From: Pseudonocardia asaccharolytica DSM 44247 = NBRC 16224
GTDB lineage: Bacteria > Actinomycetota > Actinomycetes > Mycobacteriales > Pseudonocardiaceae
Length of the DNA stretch: 64,000 nucleotides
NCBI RefSeq assembly: GCF_000423625.1
Contig: NZ_AUII01000007.1
Location: 1 to 64,000, forward strand
Direction of reading: 5' to 3'
The position numbers and the translations under genes are program-made. The notes beneath the pieces were generated by a model that did not search any database, was not told the origin of the DNA, and saw only the letters and a list, made by a program, of their open reading frames with translations. Positions 46,693 through 55,801 of this stretch are shown here, piece after piece (position 1 is the first letter of the stretch; each line of letters opens with the position of its first letter).

Positions 46693-47844
46693 TCAGGTGA
46701 CGTGCACCGGGAGCGGGGGGAACCCGTTGAACCCGACCGAGGCGTAGGAGGCGGTGTAGGCGCCCGTGTGCAGCAGGTCGACGTGGTCACCGGCGCGCAG
46801 CGTCAACGGCAGCGCATACGACCTGCGCCGGTAGAGGACGTCGTCGCCGTCGCAGGTCGGGCCGGCCAGCACCACCGGACCCCGCGGACCGGACCGCCCC
46901 GGCACCCGCAGCGGGTAGTCGATCGCCTCGCCCTCGGTCTCGGCGAGGCCCTGGTAGCGGCCGGCGTCGAGGTAGACCCAACGCCGGTGATCCACCCCCG
47001 GGCGCCGCGACACCCGCAGCACCCGGGTCCGCAGCACCCCCGCCTCGGCGACCAGGGCTCGGCCCGGCTCCAACACGAGCTCCGCCCCATCGACGACGCC
47101 CGCGCGGACCACCCCGGCCACCGCCTCGTCGACGACGCGGCCGAACTCCGCGGGCGGGCGGACCGTGCTGCGATAGCCCACCGGCAGCCCGCCCCCGATG
47201 TCCAGCACCGGGCGGCGCAGCCCGCCCGCCCCGGCCACCCGCAGCGCGATCCGCACCGCGCGGGCGTAAGCGGCGGGCCGGACCTGCTGCGACCCTGCGT
47301 GGAAGGTCACCCCGGCGGCACGCAGACCCACGGCACCGGCGCGGCGCAGCAACTCCGCCGCCTCCGCGGGCAGCGCGCCGAACTTGCCGAAGAACGGGGT
47401 GGCCGAGCCCCCGTCGTCGACCAGCACGCGAACCAGCACCGAGGCGCCCGGCGCGTGCCGAGCCAGATCGGCGAGGTCCTCGCGGCTGTCGGTGACGAAG
47501 CGGCGGATCCCGGCGGCGTGCGCGGCCGCGGTCGTCTCCGGACCGCGGACGGGGTTACCGAGGCAGAGGACCGCCGGGTCGGCGCCCGCGTCGAGGCACA
47601 GCCGGATCTCCGGCAGGCTCGCGACGTCGAACCCGGCGCCGAGCGCGGCGAGCGTGCGCAGCACCGCGGGCTCGGGGCAGGCCTTCACCGCGTACAGCAC
47701 CTGGGCGCCCGGGAACGCGGCGGTCAGCTCCCCGTACCGGGCCGCGACGACGTCGGGGTCGAGCACCAGATACGGCGTCGCCCGGTCGAGGTCGGCGAGG
47801 AACGCCGCGAGCCTCGTCGAGACGACGTCCGAGGTGGGTGCCAT
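46693..47844 (-). CDS. Ornithine-decarboxylase-type PLP enzyme (fold III)
   Basis: 383 residues, alanine-racemase-fold decarboxylase. VLYAVKACPEPAVL carries the PLP lysine near residue 50. Other family blocks are VTFHAGSQQ, LDIGGGLPVGY (phosphate binding), LEPGRALVAEAGVL, and GPTCDGDDVLY with the catalytic Cys and diamine-binding Asp. The short form and the speD-speE neighbour favour ornithine (or lysine) over diaminopimelate. ATG 47844 is the first start that fits the family. It should provide the diamine for the fusion enzyme encoded next. Confidence 0.88.
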   Translation of the reverse strand: MAPTSDVVSTRLAAFLADLDRATPYLVLDPDVVAARYGELTAAFPGAQVLYAVKACPEPAVLRTLAALGAGFDVASLPEIRLCLDAGADPAVLCLGNPVRGPETTAAAHAAGIRRFVTDSREDLADLARHAPGASVLVRVLVDDGGSATPFFGKFGALPAEAAELLRRAGAVGLRAAGVTFHAGSQQVRPAAYARAVRIALRVAGAGGLRRPVLDIGGGLPVGYRSTVRPPAEFGRVVDEAVAGVVRAGVVDGAELVLEPGRALVAEAGVLRTRVLRVSRRPGVDHRRWVYLDAGRYQGLAETEGEAIDYPLRVPGRSGPRGPVVLAGPTCDGDDVLYRRRSYALPLTLRAGDHVDLLHTGAYTASYASVGFNGFPPLPVHVT

Positions 47845-47952
47845 ACGGACAGTGTCCCGTTCGCCCGGTCCGCACGATCGCGGCCCGGACGGCAAAGAGC
47901 GACCGGTACCGGACGGATCGGCTCCGCGCCGCCGCGGCCTCGGTGTCGTGGC

Positions 47953-48026
47953 GTGCTCACACACGCGTCGTGGTGCTCACACAGGCGACCGAATGGGTGT
48001 GCGGGCACCACGATGTGTGTGCGATC
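47953..48026. repeat. Interlocking GTGCTCACACA repeats and a hairpin
   Basis: GTGCTCACACA occurs at 47953-47963 and 47973-47983 (period 20). Related inverted copies are GTGTGCGGGCAC (47997-48008) and TGTGTGCGATCAC (48014-48026). The 47969-48012 part can fold as CGTGGTGC..ACAC against GTGTG..GCACCACG. It lies in the 205-nt gap between the acyl-CoA dehydrogenase stop and the decarboxylase gene. It may be a terminator for the former or an operator array for the latter. Confidence 0.5.
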
Positions 48027-48049
48027 ACCCACAAAGCCCCTCGGGTGAG

Positions 48050-49120
48050 TCACGGCGCGCCCGTCACCAGTGGCCACAGACCCTCCCCGCCCGCGGCGAG
48101 CGCCCGGGCGCCGAGCTCGTCGTTCCAGCTCGCCTCGCTGCCGTCCTCGTCGCGCCAGGCCCACAGCCGCGTCGTGACCAGCCGCAGCGCGTGTTCGCGG
48201 GTGAACCCGATCGCGCCGTGCACCTGATGCGCGATCCGCGCGACGACGCCGGCCGCCTCGCTCGCCCGCGCCTTCGCCGCGGCGACGGCGAACGCGGTGG
48301 TGTCGGCACCGAACCCGTCGGCCGCCGCGGTACGGGCCGCGGCGGCCGACGCGGCCGCCACTGCGGCCACCTCGGCGGCGGCCAGCGCGAGCTGCTGCTG
48401 GATCGCCTGGAACCTCCCGATCGGACGTCCGAACTGGACGCGCTCCCCCGCATAGCGCACCGACTCCGCGAGAGCGCCTCGGGCCGCACCGGCCAGCAGC
48501 AGCGTCCGGCCGAGCGCGGCGCGCAGCCCCAACCGGGCCGTCGCACCGTCGGGTGCCGCGGCCACCGCGCCCGGGCCGAGCGTCACGTCGGCGACGGTCA
48601 CGGTGTCGCGGGGCTCCTCGGCGACGTTGCTGCCCTCGGTGATCTCCACCGCTGCCGGCGGGAGCACCAGCACACGGTCGCCGGCCAGCACCACGATCGC
48701 GGTGGCCGCCCGTGCCCACGGCACCCGCGGCAGCGTGCCCGAGACGGTGGCCCCGTCGCCGGTGGGCTGGATCGTGAGCTCGGCGGTGGCCGCGGTGAGC
48801 GGCCCGGCCGGCACCTCCAGCCCCGCGGCGTGCGCCAGCCACCCGGCCAGCAGATCGGTCTCGACCAGCGGCACCCGCGCCGCATACGCCCCGGCCGCCT
48901 CGAGCACGACCGCCAGATCGGTCAGCGAGCCGCCGCTGCCGCCCGCGGCCTCCGGCAACGTCAGCCGGGCGAGTCCGGCCTGTTCCAGGGTCGTCCACAG
49001 TCCGGCGTCGAACCCGGTCTCCGACGCGGACGCCCGCGACCGAGCATCGGCGAAGATCGTCTCTGCGAGCTCGCGCAGCTCGTGCCGGTGCTCACCCCGC
49101 ATGCTCGGCTCGTTCCTCAC
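48050..49120 (-). CDS. Acyl-CoA dehydrogenase, short/diverged subunit
   Basis: 356 residues. The fold is that of acyl-CoA dehydrogenases, with ARLTLPEAAGGSGGSLTDLAVVLEAAG at the N-terminus and GERVQFGRPIGRFQAIQQQLA, AAGVVARIAHQVHGAIGFTREHALRLVTTRL at the C-terminus. The middle beta domain is reduced and lacks a usual catalytic Glu position. Such proteins often form heteromers with a full-length partner. Its GTG start overlaps the stop of the full-length gene (GTGA, 49117-49120), so they are translationally coupled. A steroid- or branched-acyl substrate is typical of such pairs but not shown here. Confidence 0.88.
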   Translation of the reverse strand: MRNEPSMRGEHRHELRELAETIFADARSRASASETGFDAGLWTTLEQAGLARLTLPEAAGGSGGSLTDLAVVLEAAGAYAARVPLVETDLLAGWLAHAAGLEVPAGPLTAATAELTIQPTGDGATVSGTLPRVPWARAATAIVVLAGDRVLVLPPAAVEITEGSNVAEEPRDTVTVADVTLGPGAVAAAPDGATARLGLRAALGRTLLLAGAARGALAESVRYAGERVQFGRPIGRFQAIQQQLALAAAEVAAVAAASAAAARTAAADGFGADTTAFAVAAAKARASEAAGVVARIAHQVHGAIGFTREHALRLVTTRLWAWRDEDGSEASWNDELGARALAAGGEGLWPLVTGAP

Positions 49121-50295
49121 CGCAGCCCCAATCCCCGCGCCACGATCCCGCGCAGCACCTCGTTCGTCCCCCCGCGCAGCGTGAAACCCGGGGCGTGCAA
49201 CACCGCATCGGCCAGCAACCGCGCATAGCCGTGCTCGGCGCCCGGATCCGGCGGCATCGACACCAGCAGCCGCGCAGCGTCGATCACCTCGTTCTCGTAG
49301 CGGGTGCCCAGATCCTTCACCAGCGCGGCCGCCAGCTCCGGCGCCAGCCCGGACTCCAGCGAGCCCGCCACCGCCAGCGACATCCGGCGCAGCGTCCACA
49401 ACCGGGCCACCAGCCCGCCCAGCGCCTGCCGGCGGCCCCGGTCCAACTCGGTTCCGGCGAGCTCGCCGACCAGCGCGACCAGCAGCGGGAACGTCGAGAG
49501 GAACCGCTCCGGACCGGACCGCTCGAACGCCAGCTCGCTGGTCACCTGGTGCCAGCCCGCGCCGATCTCACCCAGCACCATCGCGTCGGGCACGAAAACC
49601 CGGTTGAGGACCACCTCGTTGAAGTGGTGCGCCCCGGTGAGCAGCGGGATGGGGCGAATCGTCACCCCCGGCGCATCGAGCTCGACGATCAGCTGGGACA
49701 GGCCCGCGTGCCGATTGCGCTCATCCCGGGGCGAGGTGCGCACCAGCGCGAAGAACGCATGCGCGCGGTGCGCACCGGAGGTCCACACCTTCGTGCCGGT
49801 CAGCGACCACCCGCCGTCGACCGGCTCCGCGCGGCTGCGCACCGACGCCAGGTCCGAGCCCGAGTCGGGCTCGGACATGCCGATACCGAAGTACACCTCG
49901 CCGCGCGCGATGCCCGGCAGGAACCGCTGCCGCTGCTCCTCGGTGCCGAACCGCATCAGCGACGGCCCGATCTGCCGGTCGGCCACCCAGTGCGCCGCGA
50001 CCGGCGCCCCGGCGGCGAGCAGCTCCTCGGTGACCACGTACCGGTCCAGCGCGGTGCGGCCATGCCCCCCGTACTCGGCCGGGATCGTCATGCCCAGCCA
50101 GCCGCGCTTGGCCAGCTCCGTGGAGAAGCGCTCGTCCCAGCCGGAGAGCCAGACATCGGCCCGCGGATGCCAGGCGCCCGCAGCCCGTTCCCCGGCAAGG
50201 AACGTCCGGACCTCCGCCCGCAGTGCGGCGGCCCGTTCGGGCAGCTCGATCGGTGGCGGCACCAGCGTGGGCAGCCTCGGCAGCGTTTCGGTCAC
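49117..50295 (-). CDS. Acyl-CoA dehydrogenase, full-length subunit
   Basis: 392 residues. Standard blocks are seen: GWLGMTIPAEYGGHGRTALDRYVVTEELL, YFGIGMSEPDSGSDLASVRSRA (FAD/substrate loop), WSLTGTKVWTSGAHRAHAFFALVRT, and a C-terminal LHAPGFTLRGGTNEVLRGIVARGLGL. It resembles the FadE-type alpha/beta heteromeric dehydrogenases of actinobacterial lipid or sterol breakdown. The GTG at 50295 is chosen with GGGGAGGCGAAG about 9 nt upstream. It is divergent from an aldehyde dehydrogenase and coupled to the short subunit downstream. Confidence 0.9.
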   Translation of the reverse strand: MTETLPRLPTLVPPPIELPERAAALRAEVRTFLAGERAAGAWHPRADVWLSGWDERFSTELAKRGWLGMTIPAEYGGHGRTALDRYVVTEELLAAGAPVAAHWVADRQIGPSLMRFGTEEQRQRFLPGIARGEVYFGIGMSEPDSGSDLASVRSRAEPVDGGWSLTGTKVWTSGAHRAHAFFALVRTSPRDERNRHAGLSQLIVELDAPGVTIRPIPLLTGAHHFNEVVLNRVFVPDAMVLGEIGAGWHQVTSELAFERSGPERFLSTFPLLVALVGELAGTELDRGRRQALGGLVARLWTLRRMSLAVAGSLESGLAPELAAALVKDLGTRYENEVIDAARLLVSMPPDPGAEHGYARLLADAVLHAPGFTLRGGTNEVLRGIVARGLGLR

Positions 50296-50394
50296 GGGCC
50301 CATCTTCGCCTCCCCGCCCCTGCTCTCGGTATCGCCGGCACCCCGCGGGGCTTCGGGGGCTGCACGCGACCGGACGCGGTGGCAGCATCGCGGC

Positions 50395-51867
50395 ATGACT
50401 GATTCCGACCGTGAGCAGGCCGTGCTCGACGGAGCCCCCAAGGACCTGCTGATCGGTGGCCGGTGGCGGGCGGCGGCGTCCGGCAGGACGGTCCCGGTGG
50501 AGGATCCGGCCACCGGCAAGGCGCTCTGCGAGGTCGCCGACGCCGGGCCCGAGGACGGCATGGACGCCCTCGCGGCCGCCACCGCCGCCCAGGACGGCTT
50601 CGCCGCGATGCCCCCGCGCGAACGCGGGGAGATCCTCCGCCGGTCCTACGAGATGATCACCGAACGGCTCGACGACCTCGCGTTGCTGATGACGTGCGAG
50701 ATGGGCAAGCCGCTCGCCGAGTCCCGCGCCGAGATCACCTACGCCGCCGAGTTCTTCCGCTGGTTCGCCGAGGAGTCGGTCCGGATCGACGGCGGTTACG
50801 CCGTCTCCCCCAACGGCGCCAACCGGTTCCTGGTGATGAAACAACCGGTCGGGGTATGCCTGTTGATCACCCCGTGGAACTTCCCGCTGGCGATGGGCAC
50901 CCGCAAGATCGGACCGGCGGTCGCGGCCGGATGCGCGATGGTGATCAAACCGGCCGGACAGACCCCGCTGTCGATGCTGGCGCTGGGCTCCATCCTGCAG
51001 GAGGCCGGGCTGCCCGACGGCGTCCTCAACATCATCACCACCAGCGACGCCGGCGGGGTGATGGAGCCGCTGATCCGCGACGGCCGGGCCCGCAAGATCT
51101 CGTTCACCGGGTCCACCGCGGTGGGCCGCAAGCTGCTCGAACAGGCGTCCGAGAAGGTGCTGCGGACGTCGATGGAGCTGGGCGGCAACGCGTCGTTCCT
51201 CGTGTTCGACGACGCCGACCTCGACGCCGCGGTCGACGGCGCGCTGCTCGCCAAGATGCGCAACATGGGTGAGGCGTGCACGGCGGCCAACCGGTTCCTG
51301 GTGCAGCGTTCGGTCGCCCCGGCGTTCGCCGCGAAGCTCGCCGAGCGGATGGGCGCGCTGCAGGTCGGGCGCGGCACCGAGGACGGTGTGCAGGTCGGCC
51401 CGCTGATCGACGCCAAGGGGTTGGCGAAGGTCGTCGACCTCGTCTCCGACGCCGTCGCGCACGGGGCCTCCGTGCAGGTCGGCGGGGAGCCGGTGGACGG
51501 GCCCGGCTACTTCTACCGGCCGACCGTGCTCACCGACGTGCCGCAGCAGTCGCGACTCAACCACGAGGAGATCTTCGGGCCGGTCGCGCCGATCAGCGTG
51601 TTCGACGACGAGGACGAGGCGCTCGCCGCGGCCAACGCCACCGAGTTCGGCCTGGTCAACTACGTGTTCACCGACGACCTCAACCGGGCGCTGCGGGTCT
51701 GCGAGGGGCTGGAGAGCGGCATGGTGGGGCTCAACACCGGGCTGGTGTCCAACCCCGCCGCGCCGTTCGGCGGGGTCAAGCAGTCCGGTCTGGGACGCGA
51801 GGGCGGCTCGGTCGGGATCGAGGAGTTCCTCGAGATCAAGTACGTCGCCGTCGGCGTTCCGCGCTGA
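50395..51867 (+). CDS. NAD(P)-dependent succinate-semialdehyde-type dehydrogenase
   Basis: 490 residues. An aldehyde dehydrogenase of the GabD group, with VCLLITPWNFPLAMGTRKIGPA (coenzyme), SFTGSTAVGRKLLEQ, the catalytic-Glu motif MELGGNAS, and MGEACTAANRFLVQ, where the expected Cys is seen (GEACTAANR). It ends GGVKQSGLGREGGSVGIEEFLEIKY, typical of GabD. It would oxidise succinate semialdehyde (or a similar aldehyde) to the acid. It is divergent from the acyl-CoA dehydrogenases. No 4-aminobutyrate transaminase is nearby, so the link to putrescine breakdown is only possible. Confidence 0.9.
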   Translation: MTDSDREQAVLDGAPKDLLIGGRWRAAASGRTVPVEDPATGKALCEVADAGPEDGMDALAAATAAQDGFAAMPPRERGEILRRSYEMITERLDDLALLMTCEMGKPLAESRAEITYAAEFFRWFAEESVRIDGGYAVSPNGANRFLVMKQPVGVCLLITPWNFPLAMGTRKIGPAVAAGCAMVIKPAGQTPLSMLALGSILQEAGLPDGVLNIITTSDAGGVMEPLIRDGRARKISFTGSTAVGRKLLEQASEKVLRTSMELGGNASFLVFDDADLDAAVDGALLAKMRNMGEACTAANRFLVQRSVAPAFAAKLAERMGALQVGRGTEDGVQVGPLIDAKGLAKVVDLVSDAVAHGASVQVGGEPVDGPGYFYRPTVLTDVPQQSRLNHEEIFGPVAPISVFDDEDEALAAANATEFGLVNYVFTDDLNRALRVCEGLESGMVGLNTGLVSNPAAPFGGVKQSGLGREGGSVGIEEFLEIKYVAVGVPR

Positions 51868-51951
51868 TCGGGCACACTCCCTCGGCCAGGCCTCGCCGCC
51901 GCTGGTCACGAACCGGGCAGGGCGGGCGCCGTCGGGGTGGGCCGGCGCTGC

Positions 51952-52275
51952 TCAGGCGCCGGGTGCGGCAGGGGGCGGGGCGCCGGGTCCAGGGGCGTCG
52001 GGAGCGGGCGGCGCCTGGTCTCCCGGGGCGGCCGGGTCCGTCGCCGCGGTGGTGTCCTGGCCGTTGATCAGCATGTCGGCCAGCTGCAGCCCGCCGTTCG
52101 CGGCGAGCAGGACGACGAGCCCGACCAGCACCACCGCGACAGCACCGGTCAGGACCTGCACCTTCACCGGCGTGCGGCCGAGCCTGCGGTAGCCGGTCTC
52201 CACGACCCAGGCCCGCGCGGCCATCAGCGCGAGCAGCACCCCGAACGTCGTCCAGACCCAACCGGCCCCGCTCAC
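51952..52275 (-). CDS. Small two-helix membrane protein
   Basis: 107 residues. There are two membrane helices (VWTTFGVLLALMAARAWVV and VLTGAVAVVLVGLVVLLAAN), then a Pro/Ala-rich tail (PAAPGDQAPPAPDAPG). The GTG start overlaps the stop of the large membrane protein upstream (GTGA, 52272-52275), so it is coupled to it. No family was recognised. It is probably an accessory to the polysaccharide-type membrane protein. Confidence 0.75.
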   Translation of the reverse strand: MSGAGWVWTTFGVLLALMAARAWVVETGYRRLGRTPVKVQVLTGAVAVVLVGLVVLLAANGGLQLADMLINGQDTTAATDPAAPGDQAPPAPDAPGPGAPPPAAPGA

Positions 52276-54239
52276 GGCAGATCACCGCCCAGCGGCGTGT
52301 TCCACCCGGGCATGCCGCGCTTGACCAGCACGGCGTTGAAGCCGTGCTGGTACTGCACCACGTAGTTGCCGGTCGCGACCAGCTCCTGGACCAGCTGCTG
52401 GGACCAGCCGGGCGGCTTGTCGTTCAGGTACACGCCCTCGTTCTCGATCGACGGGTAGATCAGCAGGTAGTCGGGCAGTTCCTCGTCGATGCAGCGCAGC
52501 GGGTCGTTGGCCAGGTGGACACAGCCGTCGACGTTCGAGCCGCGGTGGTACTCGCCGATCCCCTCCAGGCCGTACGGGCCGACGTTGCTCAGCGGCATGA
52601 CCTTGCTGCCCGGCGGCGCCTCGGCATACACCTGGCGGGTCATCGTGACGTCCTCGGGCGTGACGAGCATGTAGGCGTCGTTGCCGCCGCGGATGAGCAC
52701 CAGCGTGCCGAAGGTGACGAGCATGCCGACCGCGAGCACCTTTTCCCACGCCCGGTTGCGGCGCACCAGCGAACGCAGCGCGTCGGTACCCAGGATCGTC
52801 AGGATCGGCAGCCCGTAGAGCACGATGCGCAGGAACACCTCGCCGCCGTAGCCCTGCGCCGCGAAGGCCATGGGCACCGCGGCCAGCGCGATCGGCACCA
52901 GATCACGGCGGCGTCGCCAGTAGACCCAGGCACCGGCGATGGCGAGCAGCCAGGTCAGGCCGGGCACGGCGATGCGCAGCAGCTTGACGACGACCTGGCC
53001 GGTGTCGCCGGTGAGCCGGTCGGCGATCCCGGCCTGCAGCGCGCCCTCCTCATCACCGCTGCCGGTGATGAGGCTGAGCTGGGTCATCCAGAAGTCGCGG
53101 GCCGCGATGAGGAAATAGACCATGACGGCCAGCACCGCGACGATCACCAGCCCGCGGCCGCGGAACCGGCCGACGACGGCGAGCACAGCCAGCTGGCCGA
53201 TGATCGCGAACGGGGTGAGCTGGTGCGCGGGCGCGACGGCCAGCAGGCACAGCGCCGCGCAGAAGTAGATGAGCAACAGCTGGCGCGGCGGCAGCGTCGG
53301 GCGGTTCGGCGGGGTCATCGCGGCGACGGCCCAGCGGCGCAGCAGCGGCAGCTTGGGTGCGTCGGGATGGGCGGCGGGCCAGCTCGGAACCCCCGCCGCG
53401 TCGGTCCGCCGGGTGGCCAGCGGGCCGAGGCAGAACGTGAGCACGGTCAGCAGCAGCACGATGCCGGTGGCCTGCGGGGAGTAGTAGTCCTGTTCGATCC
53501 AGTTCAGGCCGACGAACAGCCACGCCGCCACCCACGGCGTCCGGGTGCCGCCGAGCATCGATCGGGCCAGCGCGTACACGCCGATCGCCCACACGCCCAC
53601 GACCACGGGCGGGAACCAGCGCAGCACCTCGTCCAGCTGGGTCGCCCCGCCCGCGTCCCGGAAGAAGGCCCACTGGGCGAAGAACGCAGGCCAGAAGAAG
53701 CGCGCGTCGATACCGGTCGGCGGGACACCGGTGCCTGCGATCGCGTCGGTGAAACCGGCCAGCAGCCAGGCGGTGGTGAACCGCGCGGTGGGTTGCACGA
53801 CCGAGGGCATGCCGACGCTGCACAGGATGAGCACGGCGGTGGCGACGCCCAGCATGGGGATGCGCGGACGTGGCGACCACAGCTCGGCGACGCACGCCGC
53901 GACGGCCAGGGCGAGCGACGCCCATGCCGCGGGCGGAAGAATCTTGGCCAGGCCCCAGCCGTCGAGGGCGTCGAGGTCGGTGGTGGCCGCGGCGACGGGC
54001 AGCAGCAGCAGGGCGAGCGCCGCCAGTACCGGGGAGAGCCAGCGCCACCACCCCGCCACCGGGGCGGTGTCCTGCGCCTGCGGGCGGCTCGGCGGCGGAA
54101 CCGGCTGGTTCGGCGGCTGCACCGGCAGGGCCGTCGTCGGGGCCTCGGCCGGCGGGGTGACGGGGATCAGCGTGGTCGGCGGGTCGAGGTCGCCGTGGCG
54201 CTGGCCATCGCCGGGGGAGCGGGTGCCGGTGGATGTCAT
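52272..54239 (-). CDS. Large polytopic membrane protein (GT-C-like)
   Basis: 655 residues. A Pro-rich cytosolic N-terminus of about 60 residues is followed by 11-13 membrane helices. FTDAIAGTGVPPTGIDARFF and the large extracytoplasmic C-terminal part (PLSNVGPYGLEGIGEYHRGS, DPLRCIDEELPDYLLIYPSI) recall actinobacterial GT-C glycosyltransferase-like proteins, but a clear DD/ExD catalytic motif was not identified. GGAGGGAGGGG 2 nt before ATG 54239 supports the start. It is in a minus-strand group with a flippase and a glycosyltransferase, so surface glycan assembly is likely. Confidence 0.75.
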   Translation of the reverse strand: MTSTGTRSPGDGQRHGDLDPPTTLIPVTPPAEAPTTALPVQPPNQPVPPPSRPQAQDTAPVAGWWRWLSPVLAALALLLLPVAAATTDLDALDGWGLAKILPPAAWASLALAVAACVAELWSPRPRIPMLGVATAVLILCSVGMPSVVQPTARFTTAWLLAGFTDAIAGTGVPPTGIDARFFWPAFFAQWAFFRDAGGATQLDEVLRWFPPVVVGVWAIGVYALARSMLGGTRTPWVAAWLFVGLNWIEQDYYSPQATGIVLLLTVLTFCLGPLATRRTDAAGVPSWPAAHPDAPKLPLLRRWAVAAMTPPNRPTLPPRQLLLIYFCAALCLLAVAPAHQLTPFAIIGQLAVLAVVGRFRGRGLVIVAVLAVMVYFLIAARDFWMTQLSLITGSGDEEGALQAGIADRLTGDTGQVVVKLLRIAVPGLTWLLAIAGAWVYWRRRRDLVPIALAAVPMAFAAQGYGGEVFLRIVLYGLPILTILGTDALRSLVRRNRAWEKVLAVGMLVTFGTLVLIRGGNDAYMLVTPEDVTMTRQVYAEAPPGSKVMPLSNVGPYGLEGIGEYHRGSNVDGCVHLANDPLRCIDEELPDYLLIYPSIENEGVYLNDKPPGWSQQLVQELVATGNYVVQYQHGFNAVLVKRGMPGWNTPLGGDLP

Positions 54240-54309
54240 GGCCCCTCCCTCCGGGCACTCCTCGGCCGCCGCTGCGACGCTGGGTGAAACGATGGCCCTG
54301 CGAGCCCAC

Positions 54310-55740
54310 TCACGGGCGAACCTCCAGCTTGGTCTGGCGCCGGATCCGGACGCCGACCGCGCAAATGACCTGGACAGCGACATAGCCGATCGCGATCGGG
54401 AGCAGCGCCTGGTCGGGGCTGCCGTCGCGGACCGGAATCACGATGACGACCAACAGCACCAGCAGGGTGCTGACCAGCTGCAGCGTGGCGTACTGCATCG
54501 CCCTGCCCGCGGCCTGGCGCACCCCCAGCTCGTGCGCGACGACGAGGCGGAACGCCAGACCGAGCAGCAGCAGTTGAAGGATCGTACTGACCTCGGCATA
54601 GCCCTCTCCGAAGATCGACAGAACCGGGTGGGCGAGCAGCGCGCCCAGTCCCAGCACCGGAAGGAAGAGGAGCAGCAACCGGCGGCGGGCGGCGGCGGCC
54701 AGCTCGGGCAGCCGGTGTGGCTCCCGGGCCACGTGGATGGCTAGCGAGTTCATGAAGAAGGTGGCCCCGATGTCGATGACGGTCACCGCCTGCCAGGCGA
54801 CGAAGAACGCCGCGCCCGTCTCGGGGCCGTAGCGCAGGATCACCAGCAGCGTGACCTGGTTGTACAGCAGCGTGGTCCCGATCTGGGAGATCGCGGTCGG
54901 CCCGAGGAAGCGCGCCGCCTCGCGGCGGCCGGGCAGCACACCGCCCAGGGCGCGGCGGCCGTAGCGGCGCACCAGCGCCCAGATCACGGCCGATCCCGCC
55001 GCGATCCAGACCACGATCGGCCCGACCCAGGACAGCACCACGCCCTGGGCTCCGAGCCCGGCATAGGCGCAGAGGGCGACCAGCAGCCCGATGCGGACCA
55101 CGGCGAACAGCCCGTTGCGCCAGACCGCCCACCACGGTTTGCCGATCGCGACCAGGATGAAGTCGTGCACGACGAAGACGCCCCAGCCGGCGGCGGCGAG
55201 CACGAACAGCACAACCCCGAGGGCGAGGCTGCCGTCCGGTCCGGCCGCGGTGCGGGCCAGCTCCGGAACGACCAGCACGTAGACGAGCCCGATCAGCCCG
55301 GACAGCGGCATGATCAACAGCAGGCTGGACCAGACCAGCCGCCCGGCGCGTCGCCCCGACCCCGGGAGCCAGCGCAGGATGCCGACGCCGAGGTTCAGCT
55401 GCGCGGCGCCCGCGACGAGGATGAACGCCGACACCACGGCCGATGCCTGGCCGAACTCCGCCTGTGGCATGACCCGCGCGGCGATCACCCAGCTCAGGAG
55501 GCCGGCGATCGGTCCGAGCGCGGCGCTCAGCGAGAGCGCGAGACCGTCGCCGACGCCCCCGTTGCCGCTGGATCTCCCGGGGTCGACCGCGGGGAGCATC
55601 TCGGTCGGCAGGTCCTCGACCGGCCGCCCGCGCGCGGAGATCCGCACGGTCGGGGAATCATCACCCGCCGGCCGGCCGTGGTCGGGCGTGCCCGCGGCCC
55701 CGACCGGTGCCCTGCCGGCGGACGGCTTCCATGTCGTCAC
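54310..55740 (-). CDS. Polysaccharide flippase (Wzx/MATE-like)
   Basis: 476 residues. After a 65-residue cytosolic segment come about 12-14 helices, starting ALSLSAALGPIAGLLSWVIA, with QAEFGQASAVVSAFILVAGAAQLNLGVG typical of oligosaccharide flippases. It would move lipid-linked glycan units across the membrane. The GTG at 55740 is the only start before the first helix that keeps the family length. A related flippase, fused to a kinase domain, is encoded at 42930-45295. Confidence 0.85.
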   Translation of the reverse strand: MTTWKPSAGRAPVGAAGTPDHGRPAGDDSPTVRISARGRPVEDLPTEMLPAVDPGRSSGNGGVGDGLALSLSAALGPIAGLLSWVIAARVMPQAEFGQASAVVSAFILVAGAAQLNLGVGILRWLPGSGRRAGRLVWSSLLLIMPLSGLIGLVYVLVVPELARTAAGPDGSLALGVVLFVLAAAGWGVFVVHDFILVAIGKPWWAVWRNGLFAVVRIGLLVALCAYAGLGAQGVVLSWVGPIVVWIAAGSAVIWALVRRYGRRALGGVLPGRREAARFLGPTAISQIGTTLLYNQVTLLVILRYGPETGAAFFVAWQAVTVIDIGATFFMNSLAIHVAREPHRLPELAAAARRRLLLLFLPVLGLGALLAHPVLSIFGEGYAEVSTILQLLLLGLAFRLVVAHELGVRQAAGRAMQYATLQLVSTLLVLLVVIVIPVRDGSPDQALLPIAIGYVAVQVICAVGVRIRRQTKLEVRP

Positions 55741-55801
55741 CGGGTGACCCGGGCCGGTCGTTTCGTCGGTCGACCGCGTGCCGGGCCGCCGCTGCCGGTG
55801 C

